Positions 1 through 9,630 of a stretch of 64,000 nucleotides of DNA are shown one piece after another. The translations under genes and the position numbers were made by a program. How positions within the stretch are numbered: the stretch's first letter is position 1; every line of letters begins with the position of its first letter. Location: positions 5,678,120 to 5,742,119 of the forward strand of contig NC_087389.1 of NCBI RefSeq assembly GCF_963675165.1, written 5' to 3'. This stretch comes from Halichondria panicea. Its lineage: Eukaryota; Porifera; Demospongiae; Suberitida; Halichondriidae. Below the pieces are notes generated by a model that saw only the letters and a list, made by a program, of their open reading frames with translations, ran no database searches and was not told the origin of the DNA.

Positions 1-95
1 CAATTCAAGCTCAAGCAGGGCCCAAGCCAGGCCAAGCGCAAGCCAAGCACAATTCAAGCCCAAGCGGGGCCCAAGCCAGGCCAAGCGCAATTCAA
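1..95. repeat. CCAAGC-rich short tandem repeat
   Basis: Irregular repeats built on caagc, ccaagc and gcccaagc. The same repeat borders the dynein fragments at 28930-29035 and 48374-48415, always immediately 3' (in gene sense) of the AAA2 exon. It is therefore part of the duplicated segment and differs in length between copies. Confidence 0.8.
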
Positions 96-117
96 GAGTG
101 GTATTATGTAGACTCAC

Positions 118-2046
118 CGAGGCTTGTGACAGATCATCTGCTTCAAAGATGAGGTTCATACAGTTGCTCATTTGAATGATCTCCCCTGACATGAGACACA
201 GCTTCTTGTTGTCATCCAGTACAGTGTTCATGGACTCCATCCACAGAGTGTCTATAGGACCATCAAACACCACCCACTTACGGTCATCATTTTGTGCAGG
301 TGCAAACTCCCTACACACACAGATATAAGCACTGATCAACCACGCAATGATACGTACATAGCTATCAAAATGGCTGTAAAAAGCGCAAGGCTATTATATA
401 CTTTGCTTTTGCTAAAATTGCCGGATTTCTACTGATCACAAAACTTGCATCTACATGTAAGCACACCATTGGAAAGGTTGTTCTGAGAGCTAGCAATTAG
501 ATTTGAAATTAGAGAATTTGAACAAAAATTACAGGCTAGCAAAAACAGCTGAATTGTTGAAAAACTATAGCCTTGTGCTTTTGTTACAATAGAGCGCAAC
601 TATATATGCACACGCTTAGGCTCACCTGAATGTGTTGGCTACCACACCATCAGTCCACTCGTGTGACACAGGGTCAAACTGACCAAACAGTTGACCCCTA
701 GTGACAGCCTTGGGGTTGATGACTCTATAACCTGTCTTGTTCTCTTCCATCTGTCCCCTCTCATTGAGTGTGTCAGCTAGTACATGTACATCTAGGACCT
801 TGCCTGGTGTGTGTGTGTGTGTGTGTGTAGGGGGGGTTACTACGGTAGATGAATAGCAATGGTATTGTATATAGGAGGGAGGTTGTTAAAACACTTTAAA
901 TTCCACTACAACATGACCTTAGAAAGTACAAGTGGTACTGGGGCTCTTTAAACGGCCATAACTTTAGTTGCAATTTCAGATTTTCTGAAAGCTATGATTT
1001 GTTTAAATTTGGTAGGGGAATAGTTAGATCGCAAAGATTTCTTACCAGCAAAATATTCTAGCCATACGGTAGGCCTCTCCTAGCTTATAGTACCATACCT
1101 TGGGTAGGTTGACGTCCATGATGAATCTGAGCAGTAACACGTCTTCATGTTCGTTAGGGTACTTCAGTTTCAGATGACCGGCTGCCACCAACACTGACTG
1201 GACTGCACGCATGCCTACAGTGTACAATAGTGAGTAGGTCGAGTATACAGTACAGTGGGTAGTCTCGCGAGCAGACTTGTCCCAGAGGGAACGTCTGGTA
1301 ACTATTACAGCAATTCCATGGCACTGAGGAATGTAGTCACGTGCAAGATATTTGTTAATTAACCAAATTCACATGTAGACAAATATTTTCATATGCAGCT
1401 AGCTAGCTCTTGCTTGGTCTGAGCTCCTTGCAACCAAGTTCCTTCGCAACCAGGTATAGTTCAACACTAAAATTAGCCTTTGCTGGAGTAATAATCCTTC
1501 TTTTCACGTTCATTTTATGCTATAATAGGAAAATATACGGGGTGTTACCCGCCCACTATGACGTGGACAAATCTGATTGGCACTGCCAACATTCTGGCAG
1601 TGGTCCACGGAATTGCTGCAATAGTTACCAGACGTTCCCTCCCTCCTACGTCTGCTCGCGAGACTATACAGTGGGTTGTACCCACCATAGTCAGAATGGA
1701 GTTGGCTGGAGAGTTGCTCTGAACACAGTCCATAGGTCATGACAATCTTGACGGCCAGATTACGAGCATCCACAAAACCATAAGAGTAGAGAGAGATCTC
1801 TCCAATCATGGCATAGTCTGGCACCATCAATGCCACTGTACGAAACAACACCTACAGAGAGAAATATTGAAATGCATAGAGGCTAAATAGAAAGTACCGA
1901 TAGTTACCTTTAGATTGTCTGGTAGTTCAGAGCGGCCAGCATAACCTGGGTTCATGGTTCATGGTGATGCAGACAAAGCACGATGGACGCAGGTTCAGAG
2001 TAGTGCCCTCAAATACAAATGTCTTTAGATGAGTTTTCACTGCTCT
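118..2046 (-). pseudogene. Dynein heavy chain fragment, copy A (AAA1-AAA2 exons)
   Basis: Five exons read in minus-strand order. Exon 1, about 2046-1908, holds FEGTTLNLRPSCFVCITMN and GYAGRSELPDNLK. Exon 2, 1851-1686, holds [18 protein letters not shown] and [14 protein letters not shown] residues (here [10 protein letters not shown]). Exon 3, 1214-1099, holds [20 protein letters not shown]. Exon 4, 803-626, holds [20 protein letters not shown]. Exon 5, 310-118, holds [18 protein letters not shown], the AAA2 Walker B region. These match the AAA1-AAA2 core of axonemal dynein heavy chains, ATPase motors of cilia that normally exceed 4,000 residues; only about 250 are present. A 7-base tandem duplication (catgaac) in exon 1 shifts the frame inside the TMNPGYAGR motif. 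A foldback element occupies intron 2. Exon 3 has Phe where the other copies have Ser ([12 protein letters not shown]). I read it as a duplicated pseudogene fragment; the family is certain, the subtype is not. Confidence 0.88.
1261..1667. mobile_element. Foldback DNA element with 9-bp target duplication
   Basis: The ends are inverted: agtctcgcgagcagac at the left and its complement at the right, with further inverted matches (gggaacgtctggtaac) inside. Flanks 1252-1260 and 1668-1676 are both acagtgggt. The other three dynein copies (for example 30213-30221) have a single acagtgggt with no insert, which gives the exact empty site. A 9-bp duplication resembles Mutator-like elements. There is no transposase inside. 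Confidence 0.88.
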
Positions 2047-2136
2047 CAAGATGGACAAAATGTATAGAGTAATTATAGGGATTGTTGAACGGGCCATAAT
2101 GATTATAATTTTTTTATATACATAATAAAATTATAC

Positions 2137-2491
2137 TACCGTAAGACCTCGATTTAAGGCGACCCTCCAAATATGCGACACCCAGGAGCTTCAGCAATTT
2201 TCTGACCTCTAAAAGTAGTGACAGCTACGTTGATAATTATTTTTTAATGTCGCGTTCTAAATAGAGGTAAATGTAGCCACTCCCTAGCCTCGATGTAGCC
2301 CACTGGAAAATTAGTGTTTTTAAGCGGCCTGAAATCGAGGCAAGTAGACTCTGTAAAGTTACCTCCAATTAGATGCGACCCTCAAAATATGCAACACCAG
2401 GGCTTCAATATAATTTTTCAACCTCCAAAAGATGCGACCTCTGGCTTCGTAATTATTAAAAAGTGTCGCTTTAAATCGAGATCTTACGGTA
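2137..2491. mobile_element. MITE family C, TACCGTAAGA..CTCGATTTAA termini
   Basis: About 30-bp terminal inverted repeats start taccgtaagacctcgattt and end in the complement; internal gcgaccctc/atgcgac motifs repeat. Further copies at 14079-14422 and 30682-31037 sit at the same relative position, so the insertion predates the segmental duplication. No coding capacity. Confidence 0.8.
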
Positions 2492-2499
2492 TGAACCTA

Positions 2500-2570
2500 C
2501 AGCATTCTCTAGGATGCTCCTCTCCTGGTCCTCCACTGACTTGTGATAGAGCTACTCACCACACAGCCTC
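2500..2570 (-). pseudogene. Coiled-coil exon fragment (copy of 58616-58691)
   Basis: The minus strand reads LYHKSVEDQERSILE and then diverges. At 58616-58691 the same exon continues as RKRKIQHAIT to a GT donor, whereas here the sequence changes at the tctctagg junction. Equal fragments occur near 14435-14500 and 31050-31115. Gene identity unknown; charged helical residues suggest a coiled coil. Confidence 0.5.
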
Positions 2571-2781
2571 ATCTGACAACACACCTGAAACATGGGACAA
2601 CAATTTGTTATAATTATGTTGGAGAACAATAAATACTGTAATAGTGCTGCTCACAAGCATCACTTACAGGAAGATAGACTCTTTAAGCCTGCACTCAGTA
2701 TTGTATTCATTCTTGCTTTGAATACTTTTCTCTTTCATTTCTGATCCAGGCACCAGCAAAACTCAAAAGTCAAAAGTCAGA

Positions 2782-2873
2782 AGTAGGGAGGGAGGGGGCG
2801 GGGCTGGTGTTTAATTCATTTCCCTTTAGCCTAAGAAGGGAAATGAATAAAACACCAGCCCCGCCCCCTCCCA
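2782..2873. mobile_element. Hairpin MITE family J (CACCAGCCCC arms)
   Basis: A near-perfect hairpin: the arm gggcggggctggtgttt..attcatttccc folds on gggaaatgaat..aaacaccagccccgccc around a loop of about 10 bases. The arms are about 40 bases. Related hairpins lie at 14701-14794, 31327-31420 and 58933-59000. Confidence 0.85.
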
Positions 2874-3608
2874 CTAATTAATTGTCTCTCAAAAGTCAAT
2901 GACAATGACAATAATTATAAGAGAGTTGCAACATGGATACTATAGGTGGTTGCAAGGCTCTGCTAATGCAGACTTGAACTTTTGGTATAGATCGTTTTAA
3001 CAACAATGATGGACATTCATTACCCACACCTTGAGTTTTTGCATGCAGCAAAATTAAATTGTTTATCATGTGTATAAAACTTTATGTTATGTAGCTTGGA
3101 CATCTCAACCGAAGCATCAGCACCTTTTCATTTTTAATAACTTGTATTTGGGCTTTGTTCAACAAAGAAAGGCGTTGTTTGTTTTCTAAAGTAAGGGAAT
3201 TCCCCAAACTGCACGGATAGGTGGGGCTCACCCATAATTATGCACACCGTATTTCTTAGCCCCCCTTATTCTGGCTTATTCCTGTAGAGTGCTGATTAAT
3301 CACCCACACCATCTTTTCTCTTTTCACAACAACAATTTTAGGTCACTGTCACCAGGCAAAAGCAAAGAACTGATCAGCTCTAAATCTATGCAGTCTAAGT
3401 CCAGACATTATAGCAATGCCAGTGAGTGCATATAATTACAGGCTACTGCAAAGATTTGCATAAATTATATTATAATTATATACAAGCTATAAAGTGGATG
3501 TGCATATGAGCATGACCTCCTATAAACTACTGCATAATTATTATAGTCTTCTTAAGTTACAGCTCTCCCTCCTCATGTACGTAGGGCAAGCGTCCGATAG
3601 CTCAGAGC

Positions 3609-3781
3609 AAGGTTGTCACTCCTATTGGTGGACATGCTCAACACCATCCTGCAAGAGACCATCACACTCTCCAAGGGTGATCGAGTAGCAAGTGCCCGAG
3701 CTGCCATTATTGTCTTTGTTCTCTGTATGATTATATTATTTGGCCCGTTAACAATTGGCCATTATGTCTATCTCTGCATAA
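3609..3781 (+). CDS. Possible exon: amphipathic segment plus one membrane span
   Basis: An open frame reads LLVDMLNTILQETITLSKGDR followed by a hydrophobic run, AAIIVFVLCMIILFGPLTIG, and then HYVYLCI. It lies on the same strand as, and about 2.1 kb before, the multi-pass membrane exon at 5905; the TIR element 3792-5714 sits between them. The layout (helix, then one membrane span) recalls the segment before the kinase-like domain of some invertebrate receptor guanylyl cyclases, but I see no cyclase domain and do not assign it. A near-identical copy at 32152-32321 runs into the piggyBac insertion. Confidence 0.4.
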
Positions 3782-3791
3782 CAAGAAAAAA

Positions 3792-5714
3792 TCTAGCCTC
3801 GAATCCACGCCGATTAAAATACGGCCTGCAGGGGTGTTAGTGCACATGCGCTGCACGATTACCCAGAATCTGGGTAATCGTGCATGCCAGTAAAACTTTT
3901 AGTAAATGCTAGCTGTAATACTTGGAATTTGTTCCGTGTTACTATCAATGGCGTCGACTGAGTTTTGTGAAGCTGTGGCTTATGCTCTTCGTTGCGTTGG
4001 TCTAAAGGATCTCACACTGAAGCCAAAGCAAAAGGAGGCTCTCATCCACCTGTATGACGATCATGATGTCTTTGTTTGGTTCCCCACGGGCTATGGCAAG
4101 TCTTTGTGCTTCCAACTGCTCACTGAAGCAGACAAGCTCTAGCTCTACAAGAGTTGAGAGAAGTGTTGTGCTGGTGCTGTCACCACTAGTGTCTCTGATA
4201 ATAGACCAGGTTTCAGGCCTCCAGAAGATCAAGAAGGGTGTCTCTGCTGTTATAATTATTGTCTGGCAACAAAGGTATTAAAGATGTAGATCTAGATAGC
4301 TATATTAAAGAATCTAGGAACTGATGATATTAATGGCCTGAACTTAGTGCATTATTACAGTCAACACTGATCCTTCATTTCATAGATGTTGAGAAGGACC
4401 TCCTTGCTAGTGTGAGTGACGTGTCCGAGGGTCGGTTCTCTCTCCTCTATAGTGCTCCCGAGGCACTCCTTGGCAGAGAAGCGTAGAAGCAGCTCTTGGT
4501 CCAACGTCCCCTCTGTGACTCTGTAGTGGCAGTCGCTGTTGACGAAGCACACTGTGCGTATAAGTGGTAAGCAAGAGTGGTTACAGTGTTTATTCGATTT
4601 GAGGCTTTTAAATATTACGAATCCCCAGGGGTGGCTACTTTTTGAGGCAGAAACATTATTTTTAAAAGTCCTTGTAGGGAATCCACTAGCCTCTATTCCA
4701 GGCCACTTTAAAATACGAACTACATGTATTACAATAAGTGGCTACATCATTTTAGGACGCGGCATATAAAACAACACTGCTTGAGTAAGTGCTACTTTGA
4801 TAATGTCCTAAGATGTAGTGTGTTGCATATTTGGAGGGTCTCCTTAAAAAATGTACACGAGATACAATATACATGAACAATTGTACGTTAAAACATAGTG
4901 CCTTTACATGTGCTCTACTGTCTACGCAGTTTTGTATAATGATTTTACAAATGCCCCCTCACTCAACCACTTGTCTAGCACTTTGGTATGGCCTTCACTG
5001 ATCTTTTTGTTAATATCGCTTCATAGCTGATTGATGTGGTTTAGCCTGGCCCAAGCCTTAATTAATAATAATTGAATAATCACTTGTTTATCAGTAGGAG
5101 TGCTGGCACTCGTAGTCTGTAGTGTGCACTCAATTCCAGCTATATTTAATTATTGTTTTTTTTTTATATAACACTCTGCAGGTACAGAGATCTACCGTTG
5201 GGTTGCTGAGTACTGGCAGTCTCAACAGAAGGTGCTTGAGTATAACGTTGCTTCGATCCCTCAGCGGCACGGCACGTCTTGTTGATATGAAGCAGTGACT
5301 AACAAAATTAATTAACAGTAATTTTTACTCTCTTGTTTTTATATTACTCTTGTCCTGGACGGGGAAACAGAGTCGCCTTCCAGCGGCTCCAACGGTCTGA
5401 CGCTTAGCTAATGGTGGTCTTGCTACGTGTACGTGTGTGTGTGTGTGGGAGAAACCCCTACCCCACTAGTGTCTTTGGATATCTTTCTCGGAGCCGATTA
5501 CTCGTCGGCTGCCAGTGACACTTGTGAGAGGCCTGGGCAGCCATCTCTAGCTCTCTGTTGTTTTAATGTATTTTTCCTAGAACCATGCGGTTTAACATAT
5601 TCTCATTTTGTTTATTTTCCGTTTTATTATCAACAATAAATTTAGCGCATGTGCACTAACACCCCTGCAATGAACACCAGGCCGTATTTTAATTGGCGTG
5701 GATTCGAGGCTAGA
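3792..5714. mobile_element. TIR element carrying a helicase fragment, copy A
   Basis: The left end is tctagcctcgaatccacgcc..attaaaatacggcc..gcaggggtgttagtgcacatgcgc; the right end is its inverse, with a 12-base indel. The TIRs are about 65-75 bases. Both ends are flanked by A-runs (possible short poly-A target duplication). A subterminal palindrome at 3851-3885 pairs gcacgattaccca with its complement. Inside lie the RecQ-like remnant and a short frame TEIYRWVAEYWQSQQK (about 5182-5285) of unknown origin. No DDE transposase is visible, so the element looks non-autonomous with captured or ancestral helicase sequence. A second copy is at 35331-37255. Confidence 0.78.
3948..4555 (+). pseudogene. 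RecQ-like helicase N-terminal remnant, copy A
   Basis: From ATG 3948: MASTEFCEAVAYALRC, then LKPKQKEALIHLYDDHDVF, then the Walker A region WFPTGYGKSLCFQLL (motif I of RecQ helicases, usually PTGxGKSLC). After a frame change comes VVLVLSPLVSLIIDQVSG (motif Ia), then GNKGIKDV in another frame. Around 4387-4555 come FSLLYSAPEALLG and VAVDEAHCAYKW (motif II, DEAH) before a GT donor. There is a TAG between REA and KQLL and at least two frame changes. RecQ enzymes unwind DNA 3'-5' with ATP; only the first RecA-like half is here. It is fully enclosed by the TIRs of the surrounding element. Helicase family sure; dead copy. Confidence 0.85.
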
Positions 5715-5904
5715 AAAAAATCCAGTCAGTTTTATTACATCTCTCCTTGAAATTATAGGAGTGCTTTTCTTTTTCTATGGCAACAATAATTATCACAAGT
5801 ATTATCAACAGCTGGAGAATTGAGTTAGGTTGTGACTCTCAATGCGTCCCCGATAATCAAATAGCAGCTGCTTTCTCTTTGGGAACGTCTCTAATCATTT
5901 TCAG

Positions 5905-6470
5905 ATAGTTCTGTCAGTGCTGAAAAGTTATTAAAGTTGCTGAAGAGAAAACAACAAAATGAGAAGAAAACAAGATCACCTGATTGGTACACTGCGCTTG
6001 ATTTGATCACGATGTTTATCAAGATCAACACCATCTACTCGGCTATTGTTGGGATGACACAATCCACTGATTTCTGCAGCAGCACTGAAGTTGCTGCAAG
6101 TTCAGTTTTCCTGTCCGTTTGTGTTCTACTGGGATTTGCTAGCGAGTTAATCGATTATTTCTATGCTTTGGACACGAATTTAAAGAGCAACAAAGAATAC
6201 ATCGACAAGTCATTCAATCAATTGGTAACTATCGGCATGATTCTTATTGTCACTATTTGCCTTCCCTTTTATTTACTGGCCGATAATTTCCAGCCTCTCG
6301 ATTGTGCGTTCAGTTGTGACACCATTGTTGCTAATGCGACCATCAGCACAACCACATGCAACCGGACGGCCAACAGTGGAGTTAGACTGGGGTTTACCCT
6401 AACCGCACTTATTATCGTCCTCATCTTCTCCGGTGTTTATTTCTATCATGTTCGATTAGCTGAAAAATAA
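5905..6470 (+). CDS. Multi-pass membrane protein exon, copy A
   Basis: It opens after a ttttcag acceptor with DSSVSAEKLLKLLKRKQQ, a basic cytosolic stretch, and then four hydrophobic segments: about ITMFIKINTIYSAIVGM, SSVFLSVCVLLGFASELI, LVTIGMILIVTICLPFYLL and LGFTLTALIIVLIFSGVYFY. Between spans 3 and 4 is a loop with four Cys (DCAFSCD..TTTCNRT) and N-glycosylation sites, as expected for an extracellular, disulfide-bonded loop. No family recognised. Copies at 37445-38063 and 61693-62480 end in AEINRKKLKSNIVIITGKE. Here two extra bases near 6464 give an early stop after RLAEK, so this copy is probably C-terminally truncated. Expression is not evident from the sequence. Confidence 0.6.
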
Positions 6471-6748
6471 ATCGAAAAAAGCTGAAGAGTAATTACTGGA
6501 AAAGAAACAGTGGTGTAGAATTTTAAATTTTTCATTATAATTATCAAGTTGTATTGTCATAATTATATGCTTTTTCTCAGAATTAACTATAATCAGGAGT
6601 AGCTATACATAAAGCTAATTAAACTTAATGATTCAAAGTTCCTAATATGTAGGTATGCAGTGAAAGTGATATAAGGTCTGAAGTGGTGTGGTCCATATTG
6701 TGCCCTGCATTATCACTCCTAAAAGGGGTGGGGCTGGTCTTGCAGGTA

Positions 6749-7131
6749 CAGTAGACTTTCGCTATTCCGGCTCTCTGGAGTAAGGCCACCTCGATATACC
6801 GGCCATTTGGCTTGGCAAGGAATGCTAGCTATATGTTTACTGCAAACAACTCACCCTGAACTACGGCCACTCGCTATTCCGTTTACCGGCCAGTGCTGGC
6901 TGTCAGGTTTTCAACGTAATTTTATACGAATATTTTGGCCGGATATGACGTTGTGGGTGTGGTTTAGCAAATAAAATTGAGAATAGAATGATTCCTTATC
7001 CCTCGAGATAAGAACTGCAAAAGTAGTATTAGATTCGAGGTAAGGTAGTTAAGGTTAAGCCGCGGCTATTTCCTGAGCTGCAGCCACCTCGCTATTCCGG
7101 CCAAGCTGCATGAGTGACCGAGAGTCTACTG
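6749..7131. mobile_element. TA-target MITE with CAGTAGACT termini
   Basis: The ends are cagtagactttcgctattcc and the inverse of cagtagactctcggtcact; internal copies of gctattccgg and ccggcca repeat. It is flanked by TA on both sides (6747-6748, 7132-7133). The paralogous site near 39440 reads ggtacactgttatagg without the insert, which proves a 383-bp insertion with TA duplication, as in Tc1/mariner/pogo-type elements. Confidence 0.92.
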
Positions 7132-8084
7132 TACACTGTTATAGGAATGCTATGAACTTTACTTCCAACTTTAGGTATTGAAGAGTCTCACACTAGGCCC
7201 TCATAACATTATTTTTACCATTATTCTATTAATTCTCAGATCGAAAAATGTGCTTATTATTAAAAATCCAAAAATTAATGCGACATAATAATTATAACAT
7301 AAACACAGCACACATGCAAAGCTAACTGACACATGTACACGACATTATTAATATAATCATGTTTCTCATAATAATTATTCCTTCAAGCCATGAAAAGGTT
7401 GTTATGCAAAACTTAATGTAATGATCTTTACCAAAAATGGACATTGACGCTATTAATTTATCTACACCTATAATGCTAAAAATTATTCCGAGCATAATTT
7501 ATCAGGGCCTACATTACACAGTGTGCATGGCAAATGACACTATCATTAGTAACATACAAATCTTGAGTATAAGCAATAAAAATAATGAACAGTTTGTGCT
7601 ATGCTAATAATAATTTTTTTTTTCTGATGTGTTCCGAGCTTTCACCTTTGACCCTCAGCGAGTCCCCATCCAACTTGCCATGGTGACTATGGGACGGACT
7701 TTGACCTGGGCTTGTCATAGCGACTGTAGTCTGGAAACTCGGTAATAGTTTTAGAGAACTTGACTTTTGGAGCCGATCTCCTAGCGTCTCTACAGTGTGT
7801 GGGCGTGTGTGGGTGGGGGGTAATTTATAAAGAACAGAAATAATGCTGCAACTAAAGTGACTGCTACAGTGTACACACACGATTGGTAATACACAGTGAC
7901 ACTAGCAAGTGTATGCAATGGCCGAGTGGTCTCCCAGTAAAGTGTAGGGATAACTCACTCTGTGTGTCTCTGGCTCCTGGAGGACCTCTCACTCTTGCTA
8001 TCAGCCTGGGCACAGAAATCAAACAATGTAGGTGGCTATTAAAGTCTATACTGTTGGCTACATTGAAACCTGTCTATACCCTAC

Positions 8085-8245
8085 AAGTACATGCAGCCTC
8101 TATAATACAGCCAGGTTAATGGGCCCCAAAGTCTCCCAAGTGTTAGCAGGCCACCCTCTATAATACAGCCAGGTTAATGAGCCCCAAAACATATTATATA
8201 GCATGTGTCCCTCTATACTACAGCCAGGTTAATGGGCCCCCAAAC
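8085..8245. repeat. Short tandem repeat, tataatacagccaggttaat unit
   Basis: About three units of ctctataatacagccaggttaatggg separated by variable spacers ending ccccaaa. Counterparts at 40468-40665 (four units) and 63460-63600 (three units) differ in unit number, so the repeat changes length between duplicates. Confidence 0.85.
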
Positions 8246-8494
8246 CTCTGCCTGGTGCATGGCCACTACCAAACAGGTATGATACAGTGCGTACGTAACT
8301 CTACTGTATTGCACACAAGCTACACACATGTACAGTGTCTCTCACCTCATCTGACTTGCTGTAGAGGCGCTGTATGATAGGAGTGAGGGGGGAGAAGGTT
8401 CGGGTCATACCACCACCACATTTACGAGCCTCTCGATTAGCATTCATACGCTGAGCTACTGACGTCATCTGCTTCCTGTGTGTGGTGGGAGGGT

Positions 8495-8805
8495 GTGTGT
8501 GTGTGTGAGTGAGGGGGAGGGTATGTGTGTGTGTGTGGGGGGGCGCAGTCATAGTGTGTGTGTGTGGTGTGTGTGTGGGGGGTGCAGTCATAGTGTGTGT
8601 GTGTGTGTTGTGTGTGTGTGGTGTGTGTGTGGGGGGGGCGCAGTCATAGTGTGTGTGTGTGTGCGTGTGTGTGTGGGGGAACACAGTCATAGTGTGTGTG
8701 TGTGTGGGGGGGGGGTGCAGTCATAGTGTGTGTGTGTGTGTATGTGTGTGTGTGTGTGTGGGGGGGGGGTGCAGTCATAGTGTGTGTGTGTGTGTGTGTA
8801 TAGGT
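8495..8805. repeat. Compound minisatellite (TG)n-(G)n-TGCAGTCATAG
   Basis: At least six units of gcagtcatag followed by (tg)n and a G-run, directly upstream (in gene sense) of the KQMTSVAQ exon. Homologous arrays: 40930-41210, 46665-46990 and 63830-63985. On the minus strand it reads as His/Thr-rich frames, an artefact of the repeat. Confidence 0.9.
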
Positions 8806-8859
8806 ACCTAGTTATAATTCAAGCACGGACATGTTGCAGTAGTTGAACATCTTTCAGCA

Positions 8860-9180
8860 GCCATAACTTTAGTACAGTGACCCCATTTACCATGGCATGA
8901 CCCCAATTTCAAAAATTTGATGAAGCTTAGAAAGATACCATTCAAATGATGTATTTCAATCGATGTGGCCTAATTAATAATTCAACTTTGAACCCTGGGC
9001 TATTATTACATGGTATTGTGCTAAATCTGTCATCTCCCAAATATCTGGTACCATTTGAAAGGTCTTTTTCTAAGCTTTCGGAAAATCATAAAATTGGATC
9101 CACGGAATTCAAGTTATGGCGACTGAACGAGTCCACTAACCAATTGATTAAACGGGGGACATGTACATGTAGTACATACC
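8860..9180. repeat. Duplicated intronic block with GCCATAACTTTAGT motif
   Basis: Conserved in 41265-41600 and 47020-47365. It starts agccataactttagta and contains two inexact halves, each with ttttctgaaagctt or aagctttcggaaaatc and a following tccaatatt/ttggatcca. A related motif, ggccataactttagttgca, stands inside each dynein fragment (for example 954-1030). Non-coding. Confidence 0.6.
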
Positions 9181-9439
9181 TGCACATTAATTTATACTAT
9201 TCACTCACTCTAACACTTCTTGGGGGGTGGCTGTTCGATAGTCAATGATATTATGGTCCTCCCCTTTATCTGCCGCCTCATGACCTCTGTCCTTTGACCC
9301 TCGCGATCTCTTCTTAGCAGCAGGATCTGGGGGTACAGGGGGACGATTGGAGGATCGTTTAGGGGTAGTGGGTGGTTCAGGGGGCGCCTTCCACACAGGT
9401 ACTTGACCCCTGCTGGGGGGAAGGGGTTGATAATTAGCA

Positions 9440-9630
9440 CAAGAATAATAAGAAGCACTAACAAGCTGCTACTTGTAGCTACGTACATGTAGCTAGCTGC
9501 TGGTAATAATTGTTTTTGGCTGACACGTGCAGAAATGCTAGAGTCAAAGTTCACTGAGGCCACTATTTGAGACTGAATATTGCTCAACCACGAATATTTA
9601 ACCCCCCGAAAATTACCGGCTATACGGTAG
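9440..9630. mobile_element. Composite of MITE D core and MITE B end
   Basis: 9450-9570 matches the interior of MITE D (actaacaagctgctacttgt..cagaaatgctagagtcaaag). 9573-9630 matches the right end of MITE B (tgctcaaccacgaatattt..aaaattaccggctatacgg). Both are truncated where they meet. Confidence 0.65.

Noticed and set aside
3786..5720. Helitron as explanation for the RecQ-bearing element
   Set aside because: Helitrons lack terminal inverted repeats and carry a Rep plus a Pif1-type helicase; here there are TIRs of about 70 bases and a RecQ-type DEAH helicase.
7883..8119. Plus-strand 78-codon frame, also open at 40255-40491 and 63243-63482
   Set aside because: The three copies are duplicates of each other, so shared openness is not independent evidence; there are no splice sites or protein-like pattern, and it includes the cagccaggtt repeat.
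8301..8690. Minus-strand open frame rich in His-Thr and MTAPP repeats
   Set aside because: It is translation of the (TG)n/TGCAGTCATAG minisatellite joined to the real KQMTSVAQ exon. The same happens at 11974-12174, 40833-41111, 42961-43440 and 46693-46980.
8478..8726. Plus-strand Cys/Val/Gly-rich frame (CVCVCV)
   Set aside because: Microsatellite in translation; changes with unit number in each duplicate.
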